NCBI GenBank assembly: GCA_003232965.1
Contig: QIKG01000107.1
Location: 1 to 35,000, forward strand
DNA length: 35,000 nucleotides
Direction: 5' to 3'
Source: Oceanospirillales bacterium
GTDB taxonomy: Bacteria > Pseudomonadota > Gammaproteobacteria > Xanthomonadales > SZUA-36
Shown: piece by piece, positions 8,184 through 16,665 of the stretch
Layout of the letters: every line of letters starts with the position of its first letter
Position numbering within the stretch: position 1 is the stretch's first letter
Position numbers and translations under genes: made by a program
Notes under the pieces: model-generated
The model's database searches: none
The model's input: only the letters and a program-made list of their open reading frames with translations
What the model was told of the DNA's origin: nothing

Positions 8184-8366
8184 TTATTCAAAAGAATTTC
8201 GGAAAACTAAACTGCTATTATCAGCTCTTGGCCCATATCGGGTTAATGGTCTACCAAGTTCATGAGCTCCGAGATCTGGCGCTGCTGCATTAAAACCATT
8301 GTTGAGTATGAGGTGTCTGTTCCCGATACCCACTGCAAGAAGTAGTTGAGTACATTGTGGGCACAA
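8184..8366 (-). pseudogene. Probable fossil of the C-terminus of a secreted right-handed beta-helix protein
   Basis: The minus-strand frame has no ATG and is preceded by a stop codon about five codons upstream. It contains APDLGAHELGRPLTRYGPR, which resembles the C-terminal signature of right-handed parallel beta-helix or choice-of-anchor proteins (typically a gAPDLGAfE..G..lp.YGPR pattern). About 35 residues before it and 14 after it have no clear assignment. No full-length helix repeats or signal peptide exist upstream in any frame within the gap, so this looks like the tail left by a deletion. The family match is from memory of the signature and is tentative. Confidence 0.4.
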
Positions 8367-8418
8367 AATTCTATTTGACCACTACATAACGACCAAGGTA
8401 CTTTAAGAAGTGCATGCC

Positions 8419-8465
8419 CTATGGTTTGACTATGGTTTAGTCTATGATTTAGTTTATGGGTTTGG
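8419..8465. repeat. Degenerate 12-nt tandem repeat (about four units)
   Basis: Successive units read CTATGGTTTGA, CTATGGTTTAGT, CTATGATTTAGT and TTATGGGTTTGG. They lie directly downstream of the outer-membrane protein stop. No hairpin or T-run typical of a terminator accompanies them. Function unknown. Confidence 0.65.
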
Positions 8466-8472
8466 GTGTTTA

Positions 8473-9240
8473 TCAGAAATCGAAACCCACTCCCAGCATA
8501 AGCCCTGACACCCCCATATCAAGAACAAAATTATTATCATCATAGTCCATATCTAAATGCCGATAACCAAACCGCATAGATGTCAAATCATTGAATTGAT
8601 AGCTTACAGTCGCTGCTAGCTGATAACTAAAATCTGAACCTACCCCAAAACCGCCAACATCAGCACGAGCCCTGAAGCCCCACTTGTCACTTATCGGCCA
8701 AGTTCCCCGAATTCCGACAATGGGGTCGACCCAGCTATCACCTATTCGAATTCTGTAATCAATGCCAATCGGCGCATTACTCTGAAAATGGATAAGAGTA
8801 TCAACATCAACAGACCGAACCCCGCCGAAGACCTGCAGATTGTCATTGTTGCCAAGTTGGTAAGCCGCAACCATTTCCCATAGTTTCTGGGTCAGCTCCA
8901 GCGTGACACTCGAGGGTCCGCCTAAAACTTCGGTTTCGTTGGCGAGATTCATACGATTATAGTCTAACCAGTATGTCCAGCTGCCTTTGCTGGCCTCCAT
9001 GTTGATGATGATTGCGCCATCTAGATTGTCTAGAACATCACCAAAATTCATATCCACATCTGCCTCGGAACCTTTAGGGCCAGTTTGCCCTGACATACCA
9101 ATTGCCCACAGATAGGGTGTCACTGAATAAGACCATTCATCCGGATCTTCAGCTATTGCAGAAAACGGAAGCATACACAGACCAGCAAGGACAACTCGAA
9201 AAATAATTTTAAAATAAATGCCCTCACTTTTTCCAGTCAT
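8473..9240 (-). CDS. Predicted outer-membrane beta-barrel protein of unknown function
   Basis: A 255-aa protein with a signal peptide (hydrophobic core FRVVLAGLCMLPF, predicted cut after SAIA). Alternating-residue strands rich in Gly, Tyr, Trp and Phe run to a C-terminal phenylalanine (GVGFDF), the usual BAM recognition end. Short segments such as WSYSVTPYLWAIGMSG and the late FGYRHLDMDY are typical of small 8- to 12-stranded barrels. Its overall pattern resembles uncharacterised outer-membrane proteins of marine proteobacteria; I cannot assign a substrate. The start has a good Shine-Dalgarno (GGAG eight nt upstream). It stands alone, with about 240 nt of leader to proS, so it is probably transcribed separately. 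Confidence 0.8.
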   Translation of the reverse strand: MTGKSEGIYFKIIFRVVLAGLCMLPFSAIAEDPDEWSYSVTPYLWAIGMSGQTGPKGSEADVDMNFGDVLDNLDGAIIINMEASKGSWTYWLDYNRMNLANETEVLGGPSSVTLELTQKLWEMVAAYQLGNNDNLQVFGGVRSVDVDTLIHFQSNAPIGIDYRIRIGDSWVDPIVGIRGTWPISDKWGFRARADVGGFGVGSDFSYQLAATVSYQFNDLTSMRFGYRHLDMDYDDNNFVLDMGVSGLMLGVGFDF

Positions 9241-9478
9241 ATGATTTTCTCCAATTATGCTACGGGTGTAACCCGGCTATCGGGTCGAATCTATACAACT
9301 ATAACATGTTCGCTATCGGAGTAAGTTAAGGGGCTTTATCATGCGACCTATCAATGGCTTAACCCTTATTTAAAGCCAAATTAGAAGGTGTTACATCAAT
9401 GCAAAAATGGCTTAACTTAGTGCCATTCTGGACAGACATCCAATAAACCCAGCTGCTTTCGGTAAAGTGTGAGCGGTT

Positions 9479-11188
9479 TTATCCGCCCTGCAGTCGCTGT
9501 TTGAGGTGACTGATAATTTCTGTCAGTGGTATCTGGGTGTTTTCGCTTTCAGTGCGGGCGCGATATTCTATTTCGCCGGCATCGAGTCCGCGTTCGCCAA
9601 TAACAATCCGGTGGGGAATACCTATCAACTCCATATCGTTGAACATCACTCCGGGGCGCAGTGGGCGGTCATCAAAAAGCACATCAATGCCGGCATCTAC
9701 TAGTTCAGCGTAAAGCTTTTCAGCCGCTTCGCGAACACGCATCGATTTTTTCATATTCATCGGCAGCAGCACTACCTCGAATGGTGCCAGCGGTAGCGGC
9801 CAAATAATCCCACGGTCATCATGGTTTTGCTCTATCGCTGCGGCTACAATCCGGGTAATACCTATGCCATAGCAGCCCATGGGCATGGCGTGTGCTTTTC
9901 CGTCTTCGCCTAAAACCACGGCGTTCATGGATTCAGAATATTTACTTCCCAGCTGGAAGATATGCCCGACTTCGATCCCGCGTAATAGCGAAAGTGTACC
10001 TTTGCCATCAGGGCTGGGGTCACCGGCGACAACTACACGCAGGTCAGCAATTTGGGTGGCAGTAACATCGCGCTGCCAATTGACTCCGCTGTTATGGAAA
10101 CCATCTTCGTTTGCGCCGCAGACAAAATCTGCCAGCACGGCGGCACTGCGATCAATAATCATTGGGATCGGTAAGTCTAGCGGACCCAGCGAGCCGGTAC
10201 CGCAACCAATAGCGGCTTTAATTTGCTCCTCATCGGCTAGTTGCAAGGGCGCTTTAACCCCATCCAGTTTCTCGGCTTTTAGCTCATTGAGCTTGTGATC
10301 ACCGCGTAGAACCAGTGCAATTAATCCCTCATTAGCCTCTACCACCAGGGTTTTGACTGTTTGTGTGGCTTCAATATTTAAATGTTTACACACATCTTCA
10401 ATTGAATGGCAGCCGGGGGTGGGGTGTTTTTCTACGCTTGCACTTGCCGCTGGTGCTGCATCAAGCCCAGGCAGGGCTTCAGCCATTTCGGTATTGGCGG
10501 CATATTCGCTGCTGTCGGAATAGGCTATAAAGTCTTCACCGGAATCTGCCAATACATGAAACTCGTGTGACTGACTGCCACCAATGGCACCGGAATCTGC
10601 TTGTACCGCACGAAAAGTTAATTCTAGGCGAGTAAATATGGCGGTATAAGCCGTGTGCATAATTTCATAAGATTGTTGCAGGCTGGCGTTATCAATGTGG
10701 AAAGAGTAGGCATCTTTCATGATAAATTCGCGTGACCGCATTACTCCGAAGCGTGGTCGAATTTCATCTCTGAATTTTGTTTGTATCTGGTAGAAAGTCG
10801 CGGGTAGCTGTTTATAGCTTTTTAGTTCTTGGCGCGCCCAGTCAGTAATGACTTCCTCATGGGTGGGGCCGAAGGCATATTGGCGACCGTTACGATCTGT
10901 CATTTTAAGTAATTGTGGACCAAATTGATCCCAGCGGCCGCTTTCTTCCCATAGTTCAGCTGGCTGAACTGACGGCATTAGCATTTCCAATGCGCCAGCG
11001 CGGTTCATTTCCTCACGCACAACATGTTCAACTTTGCGCAGCACCCGTAGCCCCAGCGGTGACCAGATATAAATGCCGGATGTCAGTTTACGAATCATGC
11101 CGCTGCGCAGCATTAAACGGTGTGATGCGATTTCTGCATCGGCAGGGGTTTCCCGGGTGGTAGCCAGGTGAAATTGCGATGTTTTCAT
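9479..11188 (-). CDS. proS: Prolyl-tRNA synthetase (bacterial type with editing domain)
   Basis: A 569-aa class II aminoacyl-tRNA synthetase that charges tRNA-Pro. Class II motifs are visible: motif 1 region YIWSPLGLRVLRKVEHVVRE, motif 2 KFRDEIRPRFGVMRSREFIMKDAYSF (positions about 133-158) and motif 3 GIGITRIVAAAIEQ. The INS editing insertion, which removes mischarged Ala-tRNA-Pro, is present between motifs 2 and 3 (about residues 225-400, with KTLVVEAN and LRGDHKLNELKAEK). The length is that of full-length bacterial ProS. ATG at 11188 gives the canonical start MKTSQFHLAT. It follows the DUF4124 gene on the same strand with 117 nt between, so it may have its own promoter. Confidence 0.97.
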   Translation of the reverse strand: MKTSQFHLATTRETPADAEIASHRLMLRSGMIRKLTSGIYIWSPLGLRVLRKVEHVVREEMNRAGALEMLMPSVQPAELWEESGRWDQFGPQLLKMTDRNGRQYAFGPTHEEVITDWARQELKSYKQLPATFYQIQTKFRDEIRPRFGVMRSREFIMKDAYSFHIDNASLQQSYEIMHTAYTAIFTRLELTFRAVQADSGAIGGSQSHEFHVLADSGEDFIAYSDSSEYAANTEMAEALPGLDAAPAASASVEKHPTPGCHSIEDVCKHLNIEATQTVKTLVVEANEGLIALVLRGDHKLNELKAEKLDGVKAPLQLADEEQIKAAIGCGTGSLGPLDLPIPMIIDRSAAVLADFVCGANEDGFHNSGVNWQRDVTATQIADLRVVVAGDPSPDGKGTLSLLRGIEVGHIFQLGSKYSESMNAVVLGEDGKAHAMPMGCYGIGITRIVAAAIEQNHDDRGIIWPLPLAPFEVVLLPMNMKKSMRVREAAEKLYAELVDAGIDVLFDDRPLRPGVMFNDMELIGIPHRIVIGERGLDAGEIEYRARTESENTQIPLTEIISHLKQRLQGG

Positions 11189-11305
11189 AACTATATTCTT
11201 ATTTTAGAGATACTATTTGACAGGTATAGAACAGAGCCGCTAATTTTAGCCTGAGAAACCACTGTAAGCTAGTGCTTATTTGTCTTTGAGTTAGCGTAGG
11301 AGAGT

Positions 11306-11773
11306 TTACTTATCACAGTATTCTTTTTCAGCGTCTCTGGATTTTTGTAACCAATCCATACGCTCATCATCATTTAGTCTGCGCATTGTCCCATCTTCAC
11401 TTTTGACTAGAATTCTGGGGGTTGGCTCCAGCGTTGCAACTCGTTTTCTGGCAGTTGCGCAATGCTGTTCACGCAAGGCTTTGTCTTCTTCTCGCGTGCG
11501 CCTTTCTTCTTTTTCAGCTGCCGCGGTTTCTTTGCGTTTTAGCGCCTCTTGTTTAGAAGCTTGTAGTTCTTGAGCTGTGGGGGCGGCAGTTCCAACTTTG
11601 CGAGTGTCGGGGGTGATTTTTTCTGCCTGAATGCCCTCGGGGGCTTTCTCACCAAAATGCAAATTGCCTTCGGAATCAACCCATTTGTAGATATTTCCGG
11701 CCGACGCTAAGGCCGGTAAAATCACCAATATTGCAGCGATAAGAGAAAAAACACTCCATGTTTTATTCATCAT
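11306..11773 (-). CDS. DUF4124 domain protein, exported
   Basis: A 155-aa protein with a signal peptide (cut predicted after ALASA) followed by the DUF4124 signature IYKWVDSEGNLHFGEKAPEG (about residues 28-47). A Lys/Glu/Arg-rich helical middle and two C-terminal cysteines (EQHCA... and EYCDK), which may form a disulfide, complete it. DUF4124 proteins are common periplasmic or cell-envelope proteins of gammaproteobacteria with no established function. A second ATG directly follows the first, and neither has a strong Shine-Dalgarno. It lies between proS and the glycan export genes and marks the return to housekeeping-type sequence. Confidence 0.85.
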   Translation of the reverse strand: MMNKTWSVFSLIAAILVILPALASAGNIYKWVDSEGNLHFGEKAPEGIQAEKITPDTRKVGTAAPTAQELQASKQEALKRKETAAAEKEERRTREEDKALREQHCATARKRVATLEPTPRILVKSEDGTMRRLNDDERMDWLQKSRDAEKEYCDK

Positions 11774-11893
11774 TACAGGTTTCCGGTAAGCTATTATGCC
11801 CTCAGTATAGCCTGCAATTATTCGGCTGGCTATTGGCGTACTACCCTAATCCGCAGATAAAAAATTTCTGTCATGTTAAAGATTCATTTTTTA

Positions 11894-12664
11894 TCATTTC
11901 TTTTGTTGTTGCTTATATAAATCCAGTGCCTCGTCAAGCTCACCGTAAAAAATCATCTTACCTTTTGAGAGCACCAAGCCCTTGGTACACAGAGATTGCA
12001 TAAGGCTTGTGTTATGGGTGGCCAATACCAGCCCGCGACTACTCTCGACTAAGCCTTCCATACGCTGTTTTACCTTAGCCCTAAATTGCGTATCCCCAGC
12101 GCCTAGCCATTCATCAAGTAGTAATATATCCGGCTCGACTATGGTGGAAACTGAAAAGGCAAGGCGCATACGCATGCCGGTTGAATACGTATTTAACGGG
12201 TTATCAATGGCTTCGCTTAGTTCTGAAAAATCAACAATCCCTGGAACTAATTCCTTGATTTGCTTCAACTTCAAACCCATTTGCAGCCCGCGCATATAAA
12301 TGTTCTCTAGGCCGGTGGCTTCCTGGTTCATGCCGAGTGAAATTTCAAACATGCCTTTTGCTACCCCATTGACAGTCAGTTTTCCGGACGAAGGTTGGTA
12401 TATTCCAGCCAATACGCGCAGTAGCGTGCTTTTGCCAGCTCCATTAGCACCAATTAGCCCGAGGCGCTCGCCACGCTGAAGTTTAAAAGAAAGTTTATCA
12501 AGAATGGTGACAATTCCGCGCTTGGTTCGGGAGAAATAAAGGTCGGTCAAAAATCGTGACGGGTTGGATAGTAATTTGCGGTCGTTGGGCTGAAAAATTG
12601 GCACCTGCAGGGTGAGATTTTTAGCTTCAAGCAGTGGGCGTGGCTTTGGGGCATCGGTTTTCAT
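11894..12664 (-). CDS. Polysaccharide ABC transporter ATP-binding protein (Wzt/KpsT type, no carbohydrate-binding domain)
   Basis: A 256-aa ATPase that drives export of a lipid-linked glycan through the permease encoded 8 nt upstream. It has the Walker A GANGAGKST, the signature YSTGMRMRLAFSVS and Walker B DILLLDEWLGAGD. The 40-residue N-terminal arm and sequence pattern fit the polysaccharide/teichoic acid exporter group (Wzt, TagH, KpsT). It ends shortly after the ATPase fold, so it lacks the C-terminal carbohydrate-binding domain of O9a-type Wzt. This implies export that does not depend on recognition of a chain-end cap by Wzt. The frame is open upstream to 12829, but that part overlaps the permease; the ATG at 12664 is chosen. 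It is the last gene of the glycan operon. Confidence 0.92.
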   Translation of the reverse strand: MKTDAPKPRPLLEAKNLTLQVPIFQPNDRKLLSNPSRFLTDLYFSRTKRGIVTILDKLSFKLQRGERLGLIGANGAGKSTLLRVLAGIYQPSSGKLTVNGVAKGMFEISLGMNQEATGLENIYMRGLQMGLKLKQIKELVPGIVDFSELSEAIDNPLNTYSTGMRMRLAFSVSTIVEPDILLLDEWLGAGDTQFRAKVKQRMEGLVESSRGLVLATHNTSLMQSLCTKGLVLSKGKMIFYGELDEALDLYKQQQKK

Positions 12665-12672
12665 TGTGACAG

Positions 12673-13455
12673 TTAAACCCAAAGCGGAACATTGTGGGCA
12701 AAACGCTTGTAAAAGAAGTTTGCCAAGGTAAATCCGACGATCGTGATAGTAATTACCACTATCCAGCTTAAAGGAGCAATGGGGTTTCCGAGCAAAGGGG
12801 CGCGGATTAATTCCAAAAAATGATAGCAAGGGTTGTAGACCAAAAACGCACCCATAACACCACCTCGGCCGTCCGTGCCTGGCATCCAGATGATAGGGGT
12901 AGCAAGAAAAGCAATGCGCATAATTGCTTGTACAACCTCCGATAGGTCACGATAACGCGCACCGATCATGCCAAAAAACATGGAAAGCCAGATACCATTA
13001 GCGATGAGCAGGGCAAGGCCGATTAGGCTGACAAGGGAATAAAAAGAAACATCTATGCCAAAAATGATAAAAACGATGACGATAAGAATAATTTTATGTA
13101 GGAAATTGAGAACGGTTGTAAACACATTAATAATAACAATATCCACAAGGTTCAAGCCACCCTGTAATATTTGCGCTCGCCCTCGTTGAAATACTGTCGT
13201 GCTGCTGGTGATAAAGCCGGTGATTAGGGTCCAAGCGATCAGGCCGATGGCGAGATGGGGGATAAATACGGCTGGGTCATTGCCACCAATACGAGAAAAC
13301 AGCATGCCTAGTAAGGCGATAAACAATGCTGGACTAACCAAAAGCCAAATTGGCCCGAGCATAGTCCTGCGATAACTAATGAGGAATTGGAACCATGTAA
13401 TATAGGCATGGCGTCCAAAGCTATCAAAAGGATAAGTCAGGATAGTACGGAGCAC
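12673..13455 (-). CDS. ABC-2 type polysaccharide export permease (Wzm/KpsM type)
   Basis: A 260-aa inner-membrane protein with about six hydrophobic segments and the ABC-2 permease pattern: LISYRRTMLGPIWLLVSPAL near the N-terminus, ARYRDLSEVVQAIMRIAFLATPIIW in the second half (cytoplasmic coupling region and following helix), and YNPCYHFLELIRAPLLG. It would form a homodimeric channel with the ATPase encoded next to it and export the undecaprenyl- or lipid-linked glycan. The start codon is GTG at 13455, supported by a perfect AGGAGG nine nt upstream. Its 37-nt spacing from the kinase-methyltransferase gene suggests one operon. Confidence 0.92.
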   Translation of the reverse strand: MLRTILTYPFDSFGRHAYITWFQFLISYRRTMLGPIWLLVSPALFIALLGMLFSRIGGNDPAVFIPHLAIGLIAWTLITGFITSSTTVFQRGRAQILQGGLNLVDIVIINVFTTVLNFLHKIILIVIVFIIFGIDVSFYSLVSLIGLALLIANGIWLSMFFGMIGARYRDLSEVVQAIMRIAFLATPIIWMPGTDGRGGVMGAFLVYNPCYHFLELIRAPLLGNPIAPLSWIVVITITIVGFTLANFFYKRFAHNVPLWV

Positions 13456-13492
13456 GGTCTAGTACCTCCTGAAAAATAGATAGGCTTACTTT

Positions 13493-14692
13493 TCATGTTT
13501 TTTCTGCGATTATTCTACCGACCACTGGGTTATCGTCTTTATAAACAGCAAGACCTTTCTCTTCTACTGAAAATATCTCCATAAACCCAATGGCCTTAAT
13601 TCTTTTTCTAAGTAACTGAAAGTCGATAAACCTTCTATAGTGATCAGTGATTCTTTCATTTTTACCGAATACGAAACCGCTTTTCGCCAGAGGATCATTG
13701 ATTGTCCGGAACTCAATCATTATTCGACCGCCAGATGGCAACATGGAGTAGGCTCTACGGATGAACTTCTCTTGTGCATCTTCGCTCATCGCGTGCAGCA
13801 CAAACCGAGAGTACACTACATTAATTCCCATTGGCAAGTCCAATGAGAAATCTGAGAAATCTCCATTTATGAATTCAATTTGTGGGGTTTCATTTTGAGT
13901 TAATTGTATAGCAAAATTATTGTTATTTGTTACCGCTTCTAAAGATAAATCAATACCGACTATTTTATTTTTAGCATTAATATAAAAAGTATCCCTGCCG
14001 TCACCACATCCAACATCAATGATGTGATCCTCTTTTTTCAGATAATGCTCGTTACACCAAACTGCAAAAGGGCTGGGGCTTTTATTTCTTCTTGAATTCT
14101 TATAATACTTGTTCCAATAGGCCGTAACATCTTCCTTCAATTTCCCTTCCCACATATTACTATTAACTATACCTTTATCATCAATACTGGTTGAGAATAC
14201 TTTTTCCAGAATCAAAGTTGCCGCAGCCAAAGGCGTTGTATCCCCATGGTTGTTAATCACAAGGTCAGGGTTTTGGGGTAACTCATAGTCTTGCATATAA
14301 ACACTACTATCTGCATTTTGCTTTTCTTTATAACTGGTATACAATCCTTTCTGATCTCGCTTTTGGAGTACGCTCAACGGAACCTGTAAATATACTTCCA
14401 GGTAATCAGCGTTATTTTCTCTATTCCATCTACGCACATCCTCAAACATCGCCACTGTGGCACAAATCACGGTATTGCCCTCATCAGACAAAAATTGACA
14501 CAAGCGTGAATATACAAATCCCAAGTCCTTTCTTTCTTCTTTTTCATACCCCCACCTATTGCCAAATATTGTTCTCAAATTATCTCCATCTAAAACGATA
14601 TTCCTGATACTCAATAGTTGGAGTTTTTTAGACAGACTTTTAGCAATAGTAGTTTTGCCAGACCCTGAGAGCCCGGTGACCCATATTATCAT
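13493..14692 (-). CDS. APS-kinase-like (CysC-like) / SAM-methyltransferase fusion
   Basis: A 399-aa two-domain protein. Residues 1 to about 170 form a P-loop kinase related to adenylylsulfate kinase: Walker A GLSGSGKT (7-14), LDGDNLR (34-40), and KRDQKGLY (111-118). The canonical CysC segments FxREDRxENIRR and GFTGID are replaced by diverged sequence, so the substrate may not be APS. Residues about 185-399 form a class I methyltransferase with DVGCGDGRD (226-234) and an acidic post-strand VGIDLS (245-250). Possible roles are PAPS supply for the adjacent sulfotransferases, phosphorylation of a sugar or carrier, or, by analogy with the Campylobacter methyl phosphoramidate pathway, kinase plus methyl transfer on a capsule modification. 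The start has AGGAAA upstream. Base composition is clearly AT-richer than the flanks. Confidence 0.82.
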   Translation of the reverse strand: MIIWVTGLSGSGKTTIAKSLSKKLQLLSIRNIVLDGDNLRTIFGNRWGYEKEERKDLGFVYSRLCQFLSDEGNTVICATVAMFEDVRRWNRENNADYLEVYLQVPLSVLQKRDQKGLYTSYKEKQNADSSVYMQDYELPQNPDLVINNHGDTTPLAAATLILEKVFSTSIDDKGIVNSNMWEGKLKEDVTAYWNKYYKNSRRNKSPSPFAVWCNEHYLKKEDHIIDVGCGDGRDTFYINAKNKIVGIDLSLEAVTNNNNFAIQLTQNETPQIEFINGDFSDFSLDLPMGINVVYSRFVLHAMSEDAQEKFIRRAYSMLPSGGRIMIEFRTINDPLAKSGFVFGKNERITDHYRRFIDFQLLRKRIKAIGFMEIFSVEEKGLAVYKDDNPVVGRIIAEKT

Positions 14693-14727
14693 AATGATTT
14701 CCTGCTCTAATTCCTACGGTTGGTGTG

Positions 14728-15615
14728 CTATTTAATATAATTGCCATTTTGCTCGCATTTTTCGCGATATTTTTCGATATCTTCCAGGTATGGCGCTCCT
14801 TGTAAGCTACGTAAAAACTTTTGTTTCTTAATTTCATAAAAAGCTATATCAAAGCCGATTAATTCTGAGATTTCTCGCTCTAATCCTCTTGGTATAGCAA
14901 CTGGTTTTGGTTTCGCGGTGTTTCGTTTGTCCAGCTCCCAAACAGGAGCTTGGTTGATCCCTATTTGGCTTAAAAATGATATAACTGACGCTTCAAACAG
15001 TTCACATATACCAAACCAGGAGATGTTGTTCGAAAAGTTTGCCTCCGCAACAGAAATCATTTCACCAATCGGTTTTTGGTCGATAATATGTGCAGTTTTA
15101 GTTGCTCTGTTGTCAAACGCAAATTGACGAACCTGCGCGTAAGTACGCCAATCTTGCCTTACCCAAGAGATGATATCTCGACCCATGATTTTCTCTGGAT
15201 GATGTGAGAGTAACCAGTAATATATAGAAAAAACCCTTTTCATTGGGTCGCGCAACATTGTGACACATTTAGCCCCAGGGTAGTTCTTTTCGTATCCGAA
15301 TAATCCGTGATCAATAAGAATAGGGTTGATTTCCAGTTTTTGTGAAAACTGGGCAAGCGCCTCTTCTCTTCCCGCAGGCATTTGCATATACCTACACATG
15401 AAACGCTTAATGTTTCCAGACTCTTTATAAGCCATATGAAGTGCTTTAGCGAAGGCCAAGCTACCACTTTTGTTAACACCATGGAATAAGATGGGAACAT
15501 TGTGAATAGTTGACTTCTCACTGGATGTGTTGATGCTATTAATGTTGTATATAGCCGGACGAACCAATGGTGTGTATGAGCCTGATGGTACTGCGTTTTT
15601 TGCTTTATTTATCAT
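14728..15615 (-). CDS. Sulfotransferase-family protein
   Basis: A 295-aa protein with the two PAPS-binding elements of the sulfotransferase fold in diverged form: a P-loop-like 5'-phosphosulfate segment FHGVNKSGSLAFAKAL (44-59) and a 3'-phosphate segment MLRDPMKRVFSIYYWL (120-135) with the family's RDP...R..S pattern. No membrane segment or signal peptide is seen, so it acts in the cytoplasm, presumably on the glycan or its lipid-linked precursor before export. AGGTGAG lies close before the ATG. It is 35 nt upstream of the APS-kinase-like fusion gene, a pairing that suggests local PAPS supply and use. The acceptor is unknown. Low GC suggests horizontal transfer. Confidence 0.78.
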   Translation of the reverse strand: MINKAKNAVPSGSYTPLVRPAIYNINSINTSSEKSTIHNVPILFHGVNKSGSLAFAKALHMAYKESGNIKRFMCRYMQMPAGREEALAQFSQKLEINPILIDHGLFGYEKNYPGAKCVTMLRDPMKRVFSIYYWLLSHHPEKIMGRDIISWVRQDWRTYAQVRQFAFDNRATKTAHIIDQKPIGEMISVAEANFSNNISWFGICELFEASVISFLSQIGINQAPVWELDKRNTAKPKPVAIPRGLEREISELIGFDIAFYEIKKQKFLRSLQGAPYLEDIEKYREKCEQNGNYIK

Positions 15616-15690
15616 TTCTCACCTAAATAGTTAACAATTTTTAGTTTCGGCAGTTCTCCATCGTTAACGAGACCACAATTATGGAAACTA

Positions 15691-16563
15691 TTATTTTTTT
15701 CCAAAGATAGCGCGACAGAAATTCGGCTCGATTCCACCAGTTTCAATAAGAAATCTATCAATTTCCCACATTTCTTTTATAAATCTCATGTCATGTTCAG
15801 CATTTGTGTAATTCTGTGCAAACCCGTTAAATATTGGAAACAATACCCCGCAGAGAAAATAATGAGATTTCAAATCTAAATATTCAGTAAGAGCAGGCCA
15901 AATTGCATCTGACCTGATTGCCTCAAAGGGCGACATATTTTCCTTACACGGTATGGGTACGTTTTTGAATACTTTACCCGAATGATTAGTTCTCAATCTT
16001 TCTGGCATTGTTCTCCAGATACGCTCAGCGAGATGCAATTGTTTTTCAGTTCGCTGCAAGAACGGGCGCCCAATATAGTCGATAAGTACAAATATCCCAT
16101 CCGACTTAAGTGACTTATTAATTTCTTGTGCAACATACTCGACCTCAATCAGGTGATGGTATGCTTGCTGGATGAATATTAAGTCGTATTTTTCTTCGGG
16201 CAACACAATCTCATTGACATCGCAGATTTGGTAATTCACATTGATCGATTTATCGTAGTCACTTTGAAGAAATTTTTTCCTTTGTCCTTCACTTATATCA
16301 TAGGCGTCAATGGAGGTCGCACCTCGTGCTTTCAGGTATGCAAATTCTCCAGTCATCATTCCGCAAGCAAGACTCAAAGAAGTTATATTTTGTTTGCCGG
16401 ATAATAGATGATCTACCGAGGTAGTGATATTATATTCCTGATGAATTTGTTGCTGAAAATAGGGGATCGCACCCCAACTAACTGAGCGCGTAAGTTGGTT
16501 ATTAGCTTCGCCGAAAAACTCTGCCTCTGCTTGAAGTTTGTTCTTAAATTTACCTTTTAACAT
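15691..16563 (-). CDS. Class I SAM-dependent methyltransferase in the glycan cluster
   Basis: A 290-aa protein with motif I as SLACGMMTGEFAYL (63-76), the ribose-binding acidic strand end AYDIS (87-91), CDVNEI (114-119) and DLIFIQQAYHHL (127-138), the order expected for a Rossmann-fold methyltransferase. The C-terminal half is mainly helical and not recognised. The position between two sulfotransferase genes suggests O- or N-methylation of a sugar residue, but a lipid carrier or small-molecule acceptor cannot be excluded. Shine-Dalgarno is weak. It has the same AT-rich character as its neighbours. Confidence 0.78.
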   Translation of the reverse strand: MLKGKFKNKLQAEAEFFGEANNQLTRSVSWGAIPYFQQQIHQEYNITTSVDHLLSGKQNITSLSLACGMMTGEFAYLKARGATSIDAYDISEGQRKKFLQSDYDKSINVNYQICDVNEIVLPEEKYDLIFIQQAYHHLIEVEYVAQEINKSLKSDGIFVLIDYIGRPFLQRTEKQLHLAERIWRTMPERLRTNHSGKVFKNVPIPCKENMSPFEAIRSDAIWPALTEYLDLKSHYFLCGVLFPIFNGFAQNYTNAEHDMRFIKEMWEIDRFLIETGGIEPNFCRAIFGKK

Positions 16564-16665
16564 CTAGCATTACTCACACTATTTCCCTCTGTCTATATCG
16601 AAACCATTGAAGTGTCCCATGGTCATTCTCATAAAACTTCCTACACCATGGTGCCATATTATATA

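Larger units (their letters stand above)
8072..8472. other. 401-nt gap without an intact gene
   Basis: The gap lies between the M20 gene and the convergent outer-membrane protein gene. Just after the M20 stop, a weak hairpin (TCAG/CTGA at 8091-8104) is followed by seven T, a poor but possible terminator. The rest holds a short open frame that looks like the C-terminal end of a beta-helix protein (8184-8366, minus) and a degenerate 12-nt repeat (8419-8465). Both are listed separately. Nothing else was recognised. Confidence 0.6.

Noticed and set aside
12665..12829. 55-codon extension of the Wzt-type ATPase
   Set aside because: It lies within the permease gene in another frame, and the family arm starts at the ATG at 12664.
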